Origin: Rhodocyclaceae bacterium
Lineage (GTDB): Bacteria; Pseudomonadota; Gammaproteobacteria; Burkholderiales; Ga0077523
Direction: 5' to 3'
DNA: 64,000 nt
NCBI GenBank assembly: GCA_020248405.1
Contig: JADCHQ010000027.1
Coordinates: 1-64,000 of the forward strand
Under the pieces are notes generated by a model. It worked only from the letters and a program-made list of their open reading frames with translations, did no database searches and was not told the DNA's origin. Each line of letters starts with the position of its first letter. Position 1 is the stretch's first letter. The translations under genes and the position numbers were made by a program. Below, in pieces: positions 36,334 to 45,552 of the stretch.

Positions 36334-36609
36334 ATGTCACGAAACGTTCACTGCATCAAGCTCGGCCGCGAGGCCGAGGGGCTGGATTTTCCGCCCTATC
36401 CGGGGCCCCTTGGCCGCAGGCTTTTCGAGTCCGTTTCCAAGGAAGCCTGGAAGCAGTGGCTCGAGCACCAGAAGATGCTGGTGAACGAAAACCGCCTCAA
36501 CCTCTCCGACCCCAAGGCGCGCAAATACCTGGAGCAGCAGATGGAGGCGCACTTCTTCGGTCCGGGCGCCGATACCGCCAGCGGCTGGGTTGCGCCGACC
36601 TCTCCATGA
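36334..36609 (+). CDS. yggX: Fe(2+)-trafficking / oxidative damage protection protein
   Basis: A 91-residue cytoplasmic protein of the YggX family. The conserved start [19 protein letters not shown] carries the single cysteine, followed by [26 protein letters not shown] and [10 protein letters not shown], as in E. coli YggX. Homologues protect iron-sulfur clusters from oxidation and have been proposed to handle Fe(II). Its TGA overlaps the ppk start as ATGA, which ties it to the polyphosphate genes. Confidence 0.93.
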   Translation: MSRNVHCIKLGREAEGLDFPPYPGPLGRRLFESVSKEAWKQWLEHQKMLVNENRLNLSDPKARKYLEQQMEAHFFGPGADTASGWVAPTSP

Positions 36610-38747
36610 CCATGGAGAAAGCACCCGCTCCCCAAGCGCCTTCGGTCCAAGAGGAGGCGGGGGCGGTGCTCGGCAACGAGGCCGCGGCGGAGCGCGCGCT
36701 GCTCAATCGCGAACTGGGCCTGCTCGAATTCAACCGCCGCGTGCTTGCCCAGGCCCAGGACGCGGAGGTGCCGCTGCTGGAGCGGTTGCGCTTCCTGTGC
36801 ATCACCGGCAGCAACCTGGACGAGTTCTTCGAGATTCGCGTGGCGGGTCTCAAGGCGCAGGTGGACCTGGGTGCCGAGGGCATCGGCCCCGACGGCCTGG
36901 CACCGCGCGAGGTGCTCGCGGAGGTATCGCGCCAAGCCCACGAACTGATGGCGCGACAGTACCGGATTCTCAACGAGGAGCTGTTTCCCGCCCTGGCCGC
37001 GGAGGGCATCCGCTTCCTGCGGCGGCGGGAATGGAGCGAAGCCCAGCGCGACTGGATACGCGAGTTCTTCATGCACGAGGTGATGCCGGTGCTCACGCCC
37101 ATCGGGCTTGACCCCGCGCATCCCTTCCCGCGGCTGCTCAACAAGAGCCTCAACTTCGCCGTGGAACTGTCCGGGAAGGACGCCTTTGGCCGCAACTCCA
37201 ACATCGCCATCGTGCAGGCGCCGCGGGCGCTGCCTCGCTTCGTGGCGCTGCCGCCCGGCATTTCCGGTTGTGACTGGGGCTTCGTGTTCCTGTCCTCCAT
37301 CCTGCACGCCCATGTGAACGAGTTGTTCGCGGGCATGGAGGTGAAGGGCTGCTACCAGTTCCGCGTCACCCGCAACAGCGATCTGTTCGTGGACGAGGAA
37401 GAGATCAAGAACCTGCGCACCGCGTTGCAGGGCGAACTGCCGCAGCGCAACTTTGGCGACGCCGTGCGCCTGGAAGTAGCCGACCTGTGTCCCCCGCACA
37501 TGTCCGAGTTCCTGCTGCAGCAGTTCGGCCTCGGCGAACAGGAGCTCTATCAGGTGACCGGGCCAGTGAACCTGGTGCGGCTGATGCAGGTGCCCGACAG
37601 GGTGGACAGGCCCGATCTCAAGTTCAAGCCCTTCATTCCCGGCATCCCTGCGCAGCTGGCGCGGCCCGGCGAGATGTTCGCCGCCATCCGCAAGGGTGAC
37701 ATCCTGTTGCATCATCCCTTCCAGTCCTTCAAGCCCGTGGTCAACTTCATCGAGCAGGCCGCCTCCGACCCGGCGGTGGTGGCCATCAAGCAGACGGTGT
37801 ATCGCACCGGCGCTGATTCCGAGCTCATGGAGCACCTCATCCGCGCGGCTCGCAACGGCAAGGCGGTGACGGTGGTGGTGGAGCTGCTGGCGCGCTTCGA
37901 TGAAGAGACCAACGTCAACTGGGCCTCGCGTCTCGAGGAAGTGGGCGCGCACGTGGTGTATGGCGTGGTGGGTCACAAGACCCACGCCAAGATGGCCATG
38001 GTCGTGCGGCGCGAGGATGGCCGCCTGCGCCGCTACGTGCACCTGGGTACCGGGAACTACCATTCGCGCACCGCCACCCTGTACACCGATTTCGGGCTGC
38101 TTACCTGCGACGAGGACATGACGTCCGACGTGAACGATGTGTTCCTGCAGCTCACCGGCCTTGGCAGGGCTGGCCGCCACACCCACGTCTGGCAGTCGCC
38201 CTTCACGCTGCATCCGAGGCTGATGGAGGCCATCGCCCACGAGGCCGCCCAGGCTCGCGAGGGCAAGCCGGCCGGCATCACCGCCAAGATGAACGCGCTT
38301 CTCGAACCCGAGACCATCTACGAGCTCTACGAGGCCTCGCGTGCGGGCGTGAAGATCGACCTCATCGTGCGCGGCGTGTGCGCCCTGCGCCCAGGCATTC
38401 CCGGACTGTCGGAGAACATCCGCGTGCGCTCGGTCATCGGCCGTTTCCTGGAGCACCACCGGGTATTCCACTTCCGCTCCAGCGATAGCGTGTACCTCTC
38501 CAGCGCCGACTGGATGGACCGCAATTTCTTTCGCCGCATCGAACTGTGCTTTCCGGTGCTTGACGCGCGACTCAAGCGGCGCGTCATCGCCGAGGCCTTG
38601 AAGCCCTACCTGGAGGACAACACCCAGGCCTGGGAGATGCAATCCGACGGCAGCTACCGGCAGCGCACCCCCGTGCGTGGCGGGCGGGTGCGCTGCGCCC
38701 AGCGCGAACTGCTGGAGCAGTTCTCCGCGCCTGGCGGGGCCCGCTAG
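36606..38747 (+). CDS. ppk: Polyphosphate kinase 1
   Basis: A 713-residue enzyme that reversibly builds polyphosphate from ATP. Family landmarks are [17 protein letters not shown] near residue 37, [19 protein letters not shown] near 62, [14 protein letters not shown] near 457 with the autophosphorylated histidine, [12 protein letters not shown] near 480 and the second phospholipase-D-like half with [15 protein letters not shown] near 637. Length is that of PPK1. ATG 36606 overlaps the yggX stop by four bases. Next to CYTH-CHAD and sixA genes downstream. Confidence 0.96.
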   Translation: MTMEKAPAPQAPSVQEEAGAVLGNEAAAERALLNRELGLLEFNRRVLAQAQDAEVPLLERLRFLCITGSNLDEFFEIRVAGLKAQVDLGAEGIGPDGLAPREVLAEVSRQAHELMARQYRILNEELFPALAAEGIRFLRRREWSEAQRDWIREFFMHEVMPVLTPIGLDPAHPFPRLLNKSLNFAVELSGKDAFGRNSNIAIVQAPRALPRFVALPPGISGCDWGFVFLSSILHAHVNELFAGMEVKGCYQFRVTRNSDLFVDEEEIKNLRTALQGELPQRNFGDAVRLEVADLCPPHMSEFLLQQFGLGEQELYQVTGPVNLVRLMQVPDRVDRPDLKFKPFIPGIPAQLARPGEMFAAIRKGDILLHHPFQSFKPVVNFIEQAASDPAVVAIKQTVYRTGADSELMEHLIRAARNGKAVTVVVELLARFDEETNVNWASRLEEVGAHVVYGVVGHKTHAKMAMVVRREDGRLRRYVHLGTGNYHSRTATLYTDFGLLTCDEDMTSDVNDVFLQLTGLGRAGRHTHVWQSPFTLHPRLMEAIAHEAAQAREGKPAGITAKMNALLEPETIYELYEASRAGVKIDLIVRGVCALRPGIPGLSENIRVRSVIGRFLEHHRVFHFRSSDSVYLSSADWMDRNFFRRIELCFPVLDARLKRRVIAEALKPYLEDNTQAWEMQSDGSYRQRTPVRGGRVRCAQRELLEQFSAPGGAR

Positions 38748-38770
38748 GCGCGCCCCTCCCGGCAAGCACC

Positions 38771-40342
38771 ATGGCCGTAGAGATCGAGCTCAAGCTGCTG
38801 CTGCCGCCGGACCAGATCCCGCGGCTGGGGCGGCTGGCTTCGGTGGCGGCGGCCACGCGGGGGCGGCCCGGATCGCGGCAGTTGCACAGCGTCTACTACG
38901 ACACCCCGCAGCGCGATCTGGCGCGTCACGGGGTGGCGCTGAGGCTGCGGCGCAGCGGCGCGCGCTGGGTCCAGACCCTCAAGACCGAAGGTCGGGTGCG
39001 CGGCGCCCTGCACGAGCGCAGCGAATTCGAAGCGCCAGCGGCGGCGCAGATCATCAATTTCGTGGCGCTGTCGCAAACGCCAGCGGCAGCGCTGTTCGCC
39101 GACGCGGCGCTGCGCGCCCGGCTGCAGCCGGTGTTCGCCACCGATTTCCGCCGTACCACCCGGCAGCTCCAGTTGGGCGGGGGCACCCGGGCTCTGCTGT
39201 GCGTCGACCTGGGCCGAATCGTGGCCACGCAGTCGGGGCGTGAGGCGCCACTGTGCGAGCTGGAACTGGAACTCGAGTCCGGCGAACCGGGAGGGCTGTT
39301 CGCCTTCGCCCGCAGTCTGCTGCCCGCGCTGTCATTACGCGTGTGCCGGCACTCCAAGGCCGAGCGCGGTTTTGCATTGCTGGACCCGCCCGCCGCGGCA
39401 GTGGCGCCCGCTCGCGCCCAGGCGCCGCGGCTGCACCCGGACATGGATGTAACGGCGGCCTTTGAGGCCATCGCCGCCTCCTGCCTGATGCAGTTGCAGG
39501 ACAATGAGCCAGGCGTGCTGGCCAGCGACGACCCCGAGTTTATCCACCAGGCACGGGTGGCCTTGCGGCGCCTGCGCAGCGCCTTTGCACTGTTCCGGCC
39601 GGTGATGCCGCGCCCGCCGGTGGCCGACCTGCTCCAGGCCCTGCGCACCAACGCCGCCAGCCTGGGGGAGGCCCGCGACTGGGACGTGTTCTGCACCGAG
39701 ACGGCGCCGCCGGTATGCGCAGCGCTGGGTGACGCGCCTGGCCTGCCGAGACTGCTGCAACTGGCTGCGGCGCGCCGTGCCCAGGCGCGTGCGGCCGCGC
39801 TGGAGACCATGGCCGGCCCGGCCTACACGTGCCTGCTCCTCGACCTGGGCAGCGCCCTGGCCGCCCGGCCCTGGCGGGCGGCGCTGGACGAAGCAGGGCG
39901 CGCCCGCGAGGCGCTGCCGTTGCCGGAATTCGCCGCCCTGCTGCTTGCCCGTCAGGCGCGGCGCGTCCGCCGGGCTGGCCGCGGCCTGGGGGCGCTGGAC
40001 GAGACCGCATTGCACGCCCTGCGCATCGAGGTGAAAAAGCTGCGTTACGCAGCCGAGTTCCTGCAACGGCTGTTTCGCCGGGGCGCGGTGCGCGACTACA
40101 TCGCAGCCACGGCAGAGTTGCAGGAAATTCTCGGCAGCCTGAACGACGCCGCCGTGACGGCGCGGCTGCTGGCCGAACTCAACGGCGGCGATGCGGCCCA
40201 GCTCTCCCACGCCGCCGGACTTGTGCGGGGCTGGAGCGCGGCGCGCGCTGCGGCCGGCATCGGCCACCTGTCCCACGCCTGGTCGCGCTTCGAGGCGGCG
40301 CGCCCCTTTTGGCGATCGTCCCGCCCCGCGGAGAAGCCGTGA
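38771..40342 (+). CDS. CYTH-CHAD domain protein (inorganic triphosphatase-like)
   Basis: A 523-residue two-domain protein. The N-terminal CYTH domain (1-~205) has the ExExK signature (EIELK, residues 4-8) and the alternating charged strands of a triphosphate tunnel (VALRLRRSG, QTLKTEGRV, CELELELESGE). The C-terminal CHAD domain (about 225-510) has the conserved histidines in FIHQARVALRRLRSAF and LHALRIEVKKLRYAAEFL. CHAD domains bind polyphosphate and CYTH proteins such as E. coli YgiF cleave tripolyphosphate, so a role in polyphosphate turnover or binding is well supported by its position between ppk and sixA. Its TGA overlaps the sixA ATG by one base. Confidence 0.9.
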   Translation: MAVEIELKLLLPPDQIPRLGRLASVAAATRGRPGSRQLHSVYYDTPQRDLARHGVALRLRRSGARWVQTLKTEGRVRGALHERSEFEAPAAAQIINFVALSQTPAAALFADAALRARLQPVFATDFRRTTRQLQLGGGTRALLCVDLGRIVATQSGREAPLCELELELESGEPGGLFAFARSLLPALSLRVCRHSKAERGFALLDPPAAAVAPARAQAPRLHPDMDVTAAFEAIAASCLMQLQDNEPGVLASDDPEFIHQARVALRRLRSAFALFRPVMPRPPVADLLQALRTNAASLGEARDWDVFCTETAPPVCAALGDAPGLPRLLQLAAARRAQARAAALETMAGPAYTCLLLDLGSALAARPWRAALDEAGRAREALPLPEFAALLLARQARRVRRAGRGLGALDETALHALRIEVKKLRYAAEFLQRLFRRGAVRDYIAATAELQEILGSLNDAAVTARLLAELNGGDAAQLSHAAGLVRGWSAARAAAGIGHLSHAWSRFEAARPFWRSSRPAEKP

Positions 40343-40797
40343 TGGAACTGCTGCTGTGGCGCCACGCCGAGGCCCGGGATGGCTTGCCCGATCTGCAACG
40401 CCCTCTTACCGACAAGGGCCGCCGCCAGGCTGCCGCGCTGGCGCGCTGGCTCGAACCCCGTCTGCCGCATCAGGCCCGCATTCTTGTGAGCCCGGCGGTG
40501 CGCACCCGGGAAACCGTGGCTGCCCTGGCGCGCGACTTCGAAGTGGTGCCCGCGCTTGCACCTGGCGCGGCGCCCGAGGCAGTGCTGGCCGCCGCCGGCT
40601 GGCCCGAGGCGCACGGCGCGGCGCTGGTGGTGGGACATCAACCCACTCTTGGTCAGGTGGCAAGCTTGCTGCTGGCCGGGCGCGCGACGGATTTCAGTGT
40701 GAAGAAAGGCGCCCTTTGGTGGCTTGCCCTGCGGGTGCGCGGCGACAGCGTCCAGGTGGTGCTGCGCGCGGTGATGAATCCCGACCTGCTGGACTGA
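40342..40797 (+). CDS. sixA: Phosphohistidine phosphatase SixA-like
   Basis: A 151-residue histidine-phosphatase-superfamily protein. The catalytic RHA motif (LLLWRHAEARDG) is at residues 7-9 and the second histidine is in LVVGHQPTLGQ near 97. Short length and the VSPAVRTRETV segment fit SixA, which removes phosphate from histidine-phosphotransfer proteins. ATG 40342 sits in TGATG with the CYTH-CHAD stop, showing translational coupling. A link to polyphosphate signalling is inferred from position. It ends ten bases from the convergent ppx gene. Confidence 0.88.
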   Translation: MELLLWRHAEARDGLPDLQRPLTDKGRRQAAALARWLEPRLPHQARILVSPAVRTRETVAALARDFEVVPALAPGAAPEAVLAAAGWPEAHGAALVVGHQPTLGQVASLLLAGRATDFSVKKGALWWLALRVRGDSVQVVLRAVMNPDLLD

Positions 40798-40806
40798 CGC
40801 CGCTGG

Positions 40807-42375
40807 TCAGTCCACCACCGGATCGAACGAGCCTTCGAGGGCGTCGAGAACGGGCACGTCGAGATCAAAACCGAGGGCGCGCCATTCCCGGATCTCGCTG
40901 CGCAAGGCGGCCGCGGTAAGGGGGTAGCGGGACAGCCAGTCGAGCGGCAGGTCCAGTTCGAAACCCCCGTCCCGCCAGGCCGCCTCGATGGCCGGCAGCG
41001 CCACGGGCCCGCGGGTGCGGTGGAACAGGGTGGCCAGACGCAGAGACATGATCACGGGCCAGTCGTTGGGGTCGGTCACCAGGGGCTTGACCTTGTCGAG
41101 GGTGCCGCGATGGGCGAGCACCAGAAGTGCCAAGTGCGCCTGTTCCATCTTCGAGAAGCCGGGCATGTCGGCGTTGCCGAGAATGTAGGCCGAATGCTTG
41201 TGGTACCCCGTGTGCGCCACCGACAGGCCGATCTCGTGCAGACGCGCGGCCCATGCCACCAGCTGGCTCCGTGTGTCGTCGTGGGCTTCCCGGCGATGAG
41301 CCAGCGCGCGGTGAAACTCCAGCGCCAACGGCTCCACGCGCCGCGCCTGGGCGGCATCCACGTGGTAGCGCTTCATGAACTGGCGCACCGTGACCTCGCG
41401 CATGTCATGGTGATGGAAGCGGCCCACCATGTCGTAGAGGATTCCCTGGCGCATGGCCCCGGTGGCCAGGATCATTCGGTCAACGCCAAGCTCGCCGAAG
41501 ATGGCGCTCATGATGGCGAATCCGCCGGGCAGCACCTGGGCACGGTCGGACTTGAGCCCGGGCAGGGCGATGCGCTCCACGTCACCCGCCTTGAGAAGAT
41601 GGGCGCGCAAGCGTTCCATGCCCTCGGCGGTGATGCTGCCATCGCCCCAGCCGTTGGCCTGGATCAGGTCGCCCAGCGCGCGGGCGGTGCCCGAGGAACC
41701 GACCGCCTGCTTCCAGTGACCGCGCGAGAAGCCGCGCTCGATGGTCTGGAGTTCGATGCGCGCGGCCGTCTCGGCCTGCTTGAGGCCGCTCTTGGTGATG
41801 CGTCCGCCCTCGAAATAGCGCAGGGTGAAGCTCACGCAGCCCATGTAGAGGCTTTCCAGCTTGCGCGGCTGGTAGCCGCTGCCGATGATGAACTCGGTGG
41901 AGCCGCCGCCGATGTCCACCACCATGCGTCGCTCGGCAGTGGGCGGGAGGCTGTGGGACACGCCGAGGTAGATCAGGCGCGCCTCTTCCTTGCCGGCCAC
42001 CACCTCGATGGGGAAGCCCAGCGCCATCTCGGCGCGGCGCAGGAAGTCGCGGGCATTCTTGGCCACCCGCAAGGTGTTGGTGCCCACGGCGCGAACCGAT
42101 GCCTCTTCAAACCCGCGCAACCGTTCCCCAAACCGGCGCAGGGCATCGAGGGCGCGCTGCTGGGAAGGCTCGTCGAGCCGCTTGTCGGGGCCCAGCCCAG
42201 CAGCCAGGCGCACCGGCTCTCGCAGGCTGTCCAGCGGGTAGATCTGCTCGTCCACCACCCGGCCCACCTGGAGCCTAAAAGAGTTGGAGCCCAGGTCCAC
42301 GGCGGCCACCACCGCGGGGCCAGCAGCGCCAGGCGTGGGGTGCGCCAGCGGCCGCGCCGTCAGGACTTCATCCAA
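40807..42375 (-). CDS. ppx: Exopolyphosphatase (Ppx/GppA family)
   Basis: A 522-residue enzyme that removes phosphate from polyphosphate ends, or hydrolyses pppGpp in GppA relatives. The ASKHA phosphate loop AAVDLGSNSFRLQVG is near 24-38, the second loop VVDIGGGSTEFIIG near 152, and the C-terminal HD-like domain has WAARLHEIGLSVAHTGYHKH near 392. Length and C-terminal domain fit Ppx. It is convergent with sixA and lies 78 bases after phoU on the same strand. Confidence 0.9.
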   Translation of the reverse strand: MDEVLTARPLAHPTPGAAGPAVVAAVDLGSNSFRLQVGRVVDEQIYPLDSLREPVRLAAGLGPDKRLDEPSQQRALDALRRFGERLRGFEEASVRAVGTNTLRVAKNARDFLRRAEMALGFPIEVVAGKEEARLIYLGVSHSLPPTAERRMVVDIGGGSTEFIIGSGYQPRKLESLYMGCVSFTLRYFEGGRITKSGLKQAETAARIELQTIERGFSRGHWKQAVGSSGTARALGDLIQANGWGDGSITAEGMERLRAHLLKAGDVERIALPGLKSDRAQVLPGGFAIMSAIFGELGVDRMILATGAMRQGILYDMVGRFHHHDMREVTVRQFMKRYHVDAAQARRVEPLALEFHRALAHRREAHDDTRSQLVAWAARLHEIGLSVAHTGYHKHSAYILGNADMPGFSKMEQAHLALLVLAHRGTLDKVKPLVTDPNDWPVIMSLRLATLFHRTRGPVALPAIEAAWRDGGFELDLPLDWLSRYPLTAAALRSEIREWRALGFDLDVPVLDALEGSFDPVVD

Positions 42376-42453
42376 GCAGGTGCTCTCCGGGAAGTGGAGC
42401 TGGCGGGCACGGCGACGCGTCCGGGACGACGGTGGCGATCATGACCGACAGCC

Positions 42454-43161
42454 TCAGCCCATGATCTCGCGCTCGATTTCCTCGACGCTGGTGTGGCGCA
42501 CGTCCTTGCCCTTCACCATGTAAATCACGTACTCGCAGATGTTCTTGGAGTGATCGCCGATGCGCTCGATGGCCTTGGCGGTGAACAGGATCTCGATGGA
42601 GGCCGAGATGGTGCGCGGGTCTTCCATCATGAAGGTGATGAGGTGACGGAGGATGCCGCGGAACTCGTCATCCACGAGCTGGTCCTGGCGCACCACCTCG
42701 GCCGAGGCCGTGATGTCCAGGCGCGCGAAAGCGTCCAGGGCCTTGTGGAGCATCTCCGCGGCCATGCCGGCCATGCGCCGGATCTCGTGGAAGCGCGGCT
42801 GCGTCAGCCGGTCGTTGCCGCCGATCAGCCTAGCCATGCGGGCGATCTTGGCAGCCTCGTCGCCGATGCGCTCGAGGTCGGTGATCGTCTTCACCACCGT
42901 CATGATCATTCGCAGGTCGCCGGCAGTGGGCTGCCGGCGGGCGATGATGGTGCTGCAATCCTCGTCGATGGCCACTTCGAGCGCATTGACGGCGTGGTCG
43001 TTGTTGACCACGGAGTTGGACAACTCCGAGTCGCCCGACAGCAACGCTTCCACGGCAAGCCGGATCTGCTCCTCTACCAGCCCGCCCATCTGCAGCACCC
43101 GGGCGCGGACAGCCTCGAGTTCTGCATCAAACTGCTTGGAGGTGTGTTCGGAAGATGTCAT
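42454..43161 (-). CDS. phoU: Phosphate-signalling complex protein PhoU
   Basis: A 235-residue helical cytoplasmic protein with two copies of the three-helix PhoU repeat. Metal-binding acidic motifs appear as RIGDEAAKIARM near 100 and RIGDHSKNICEYVIYMV near 205. It couples the Pst phosphate transporter to PhoR/PhoB and shuts down the Pho response when phosphate is ample. No pst or phoBR gene is in the window; its nearest neighbour is ppx, which fits a phosphate-storage role. ATG 43161 starts MTSSEHTSKQFD. Confidence 0.93.
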   Translation of the reverse strand: MTSSEHTSKQFDAELEAVRARVLQMGGLVEEQIRLAVEALLSGDSELSNSVVNNDHAVNALEVAIDEDCSTIIARRQPTAGDLRMIMTVVKTITDLERIGDEAAKIARMARLIGGNDRLTQPRFHEIRRMAGMAAEMLHKALDAFARLDITASAEVVRQDQLVDDEFRGILRHLITFMMEDPRTISASIEILFTAKAIERIGDHSKNICEYVIYMVKGKDVRHTSVEEIEREIMG

Positions 43162-43234
43162 GGTCGTGTATCCCTGAAGGCGGCCCCGGCGTCGGCCTTA
43201 AACCTGCGGAAGCTACACATGGACTGTGACAGGT

Positions 43235-43900
43235 TCATGGCATGCGCGCCAGCGTCCGCACGCCCCCGGATGTGCCCAGGAGCAGGAGGTCTGCCGGGCG
43301 CCGGGCGAACAGGCCCACGCTCACCACTCCCGCGATGGCATCGATCTCGGCCTCCAGGGCCGCGGGATCCGGGATGGACAAACCGTGTACGTCCAGGATC
43401 CAGTTACCGTTGTCCGTGACGGCGCCCTGGCGCCACTCGGGATGGCCACCCAGACGCACGAGCTGCCGGCCCACGTGGGAGCGGGCCATGGGAATCACCT
43501 CCACCGGCAAAGGGAAGCGGCCCAGGCGTCCCACGAGCTTGGAGGCGTCCGCGATGCAGATGAAGCGCCGCGCCACGGCGCCGACGATCTTCTCGCGGGT
43601 CAACGCACCGCCACCGCCCTTGATCATGGCCAGGGACTCGGTGATCTCGTCGGCGCCATCCACGTAAACCGGCAGATCGGCCACGGCATTCAGGTCCAGC
43701 ACCTCGATGCCCAGGGCCTTCAGGCGCGCCGCCGAGGCCTCGGAGCTGGCCACGGCGCCGCGCACGCGCTGGCGGATGCGGCCCAGGGCATCGATGAAGC
43801 GATTGGCGGTGGAGCCGGTGCCCACGCCGATGACGGCGTCGTCGGGCAAGTGGGCTATGGCGGCCTCGGCGGCTGCCTGTTTCTGTTGGTCCTGATCCAT
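43235..43900 (-). CDS. rpiA: Ribose-5-phosphate isomerase A
   Basis: A 221-residue enzyme that interconverts ribose 5-phosphate and ribulose 5-phosphate. Conserved features are the phosphate loop [15 protein letters not shown] near 23-37, VYVDGADEI near 80, [13 protein letters not shown] near 94 (the catalytic Glu) and the C-terminal [10 protein letters not shown]. Length fits E. coli RpiA (219). ATG 43900 starts [12 protein letters not shown]. It is divergent from ilvA with a 143-base gap. Confidence 0.95.
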   Translation of the reverse strand: MDQDQQKQAAAEAAIAHLPDDAVIGVGTGSTANRFIDALGRIRQRVRGAVASSEASAARLKALGIEVLDLNAVADLPVYVDGADEITESLAMIKGGGGALTREKIVGAVARRFICIADASKLVGRLGRFPLPVEVIPMARSHVGRQLVRLGGHPEWRQGAVTDNGNWILDVHGLSIPDPAALEAEIDAIAGVVSVGLFARRPADLLLLGTSGGVRTLARMP

Positions 43901-44043
43901 GGTGTCCGGGGCTGATGGCGTTGCGCAAGCATAGAACGAGGGCGGCACGGTCTCAACGCACCTGGGGGCGCCGTCACCACATTTGCTACCCTAGGTCCGG
44001 CTTTCCCTCCCACCGCTGCCCGGCCCGCGCCGGCGCCCTGCCC

Positions 44044-45552
44044 ATGACCGACGACTACCTGGAGCGCATCCTCACCGCCCGCGTCTACGACGTGGCGGTG
44101 GAGACGCCTCTCGATCCTGCGCCGCTGCTTTCCCGGCGCCTGGGCAACACCCTGCTGCTCAAGCGCGAGGACTTGCAGCCGGTGTTTTCCTTCAAGATCC
44201 GCGGCGCCTACAACAAGATGTCGCGGCTGAGCCGCGCGCAATTGCGGCGCGGCGTGATCGCCGCCTCGGCGGGCAACCATGCCCAGGGCGTGGCCCTTTC
44301 GGCATGGCACCTGGGCTGCAAGGCGGTGATCGTGATGCCGGTGACCACGCCACGCATCAAGGTGGACGCGGTGGCCGCCCGTGGCGCCAAGGTGGTGTTG
44401 TCGGGCGACTCCTACGACGAGGCCGGTGCCCACGCCCTGGCGCTGGCCGCCAAGCACGGCTACACCCTGGTGCACCCCTATGACGATCCGGACGTGATCG
44501 CCGGCCAGGGCACCATCGCCCGCGAGATCCTGCAGCAGCACGGCGGCCCGCTGGACGCCATATTCGTGGCGGTGGGCGGCGGTGGCCTGATCGCCGGCGT
44601 GGCGGCCTACGTGAAGCGGCTGCGCCCCGAGGTGCGCATCGTAGGGGTGGAGCCCGTGGACGCCGACTCCATGGCGCGCTCCCTGGCCGCCGGTCAGCGA
44701 GTACGCCTGGCCCAGGTGGGCCTGTTCGCCGACGGCGTGGCGGTACGCCAGCCTGGCGAAGAAACCTTCAGGCTGGCGCGCCGCCACGTGGACGAGATGG
44801 TGCTGGTGGACAACGACGCCATCTGCGCCGCCATCAAGGACGTGTTCGAGGAAACCCGCGTGGTCCTGGAACCCGCCGGGGCGCTGGCGGTGGCGGGCGC
44901 CAAGGCCTGGGTGGAGACCCACCGGGCGCGCAATCGCACCCTGGTGGCCATCGCCTGTGGCGCGAACATGAACTTCGACCGGCTGCGCTTCGTCGCCGAG
45001 CAGGCCGAGATCGGAGAGCGGCGCGAAGCGGTGCTGGCGGTCACCATTCCCGAGCGGCCGGGGAGCTTCCGGCGCTTCTGCCAGCTCATCGGCCGGCGCA
45101 ACGTGACCGAATTCAACTACCGATTCCACGATCCCGCCGAGGCCCATGTGTTCGTGGGATTGCAGGTGGAGGGGCGGGCCGAGGTCAGGGCTCTGGTGCG
45201 ATCCCTCAGGGCGGCTGGTCTGGAGGCGCGAGATTTCAGCGACAACGAGCTGGCCAAGCTGCATGTCCGTCACATGGTTGGCGGCCGCTCCCCCGAGGTG
45301 GAGCACGAAGTTCTCTACCGGTTCCAGTTTCCGGAACGCCCCGGCGCCCTGATGCAGTTTCTCGATGCCATGAGCCCCGGCTGGAACATCAGCCTGTTCC
45401 ACTACCGCAATCACGGTGCCGACCATGGCCGGGTGCTGGCCGGGGTGCAGGTGCCCCCCAGGGATCGGGGGGCCTTCAAGCGCTTCCTGAGGGAACTCAA
45501 TTACCCGCATTGGGACGAAACAGGCAATCCCGCCGCGCACCTGTTCCTGTGA
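44044..45552 (+). CDS. ilvA: Threonine dehydratase, biosynthetic
   Basis: A 502-residue PLP enzyme turning threonine into 2-oxobutyrate for isoleucine synthesis. The PLP lysine is K51 in VFSFKIRGAYNKM and the phosphate-binding loop is AVGGGGLIAGVAA near 180. Two C-terminal ACT-like regulatory regions (about 335-410 and 425-500; EVRALVRSLRAAGLEA, FPERPGALMQFL) mark the isoleucine-inhibited biosynthetic form rather than the catabolic one. ATG 44044 fits the conserved start MTDDYLERILTARVYD. It overlaps the slt start as GTGA. Confidence 0.96.
   Translation: MTDDYLERILTARVYDVAVETPLDPAPLLSRRLGNTLLLKREDLQPVFSFKIRGAYNKMSRLSRAQLRRGVIAASAGNHAQGVALSAWHLGCKAVIVMPVTTPRIKVDAVAARGAKVVLSGDSYDEAGAHALALAAKHGYTLVHPYDDPDVIAGQGTIAREILQQHGGPLDAIFVAVGGGGLIAGVAAYVKRLRPEVRIVGVEPVDADSMARSLAAGQRVRLAQVGLFADGVAVRQPGEETFRLARRHVDEMVLVDNDAICAAIKDVFEETRVVLEPAGALAVAGAKAWVETHRARNRTLVAIACGANMNFDRLRFVAEQAEIGERREAVLAVTIPERPGSFRRFCQLIGRRNVTEFNYRFHDPAEAHVFVGLQVEGRAEVRALVRSLRAAGLEARDFSDNELAKLHVRHMVGGRSPEVEHEVLYRFQFPERPGALMQFLDAMSPGWNISLFHYRNHGADHGRVLAGVQVPPRDRGAFKRFLRELNYPHWDETGNPAAHLFL

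Noticed and set aside
43224..43232. CTGTGACAG, resembling half a Pho box near phoU
   Set aside because: The second half-site is missing and the sequence is close to a simple palindrome, so evidence for PhoB control is too weak.
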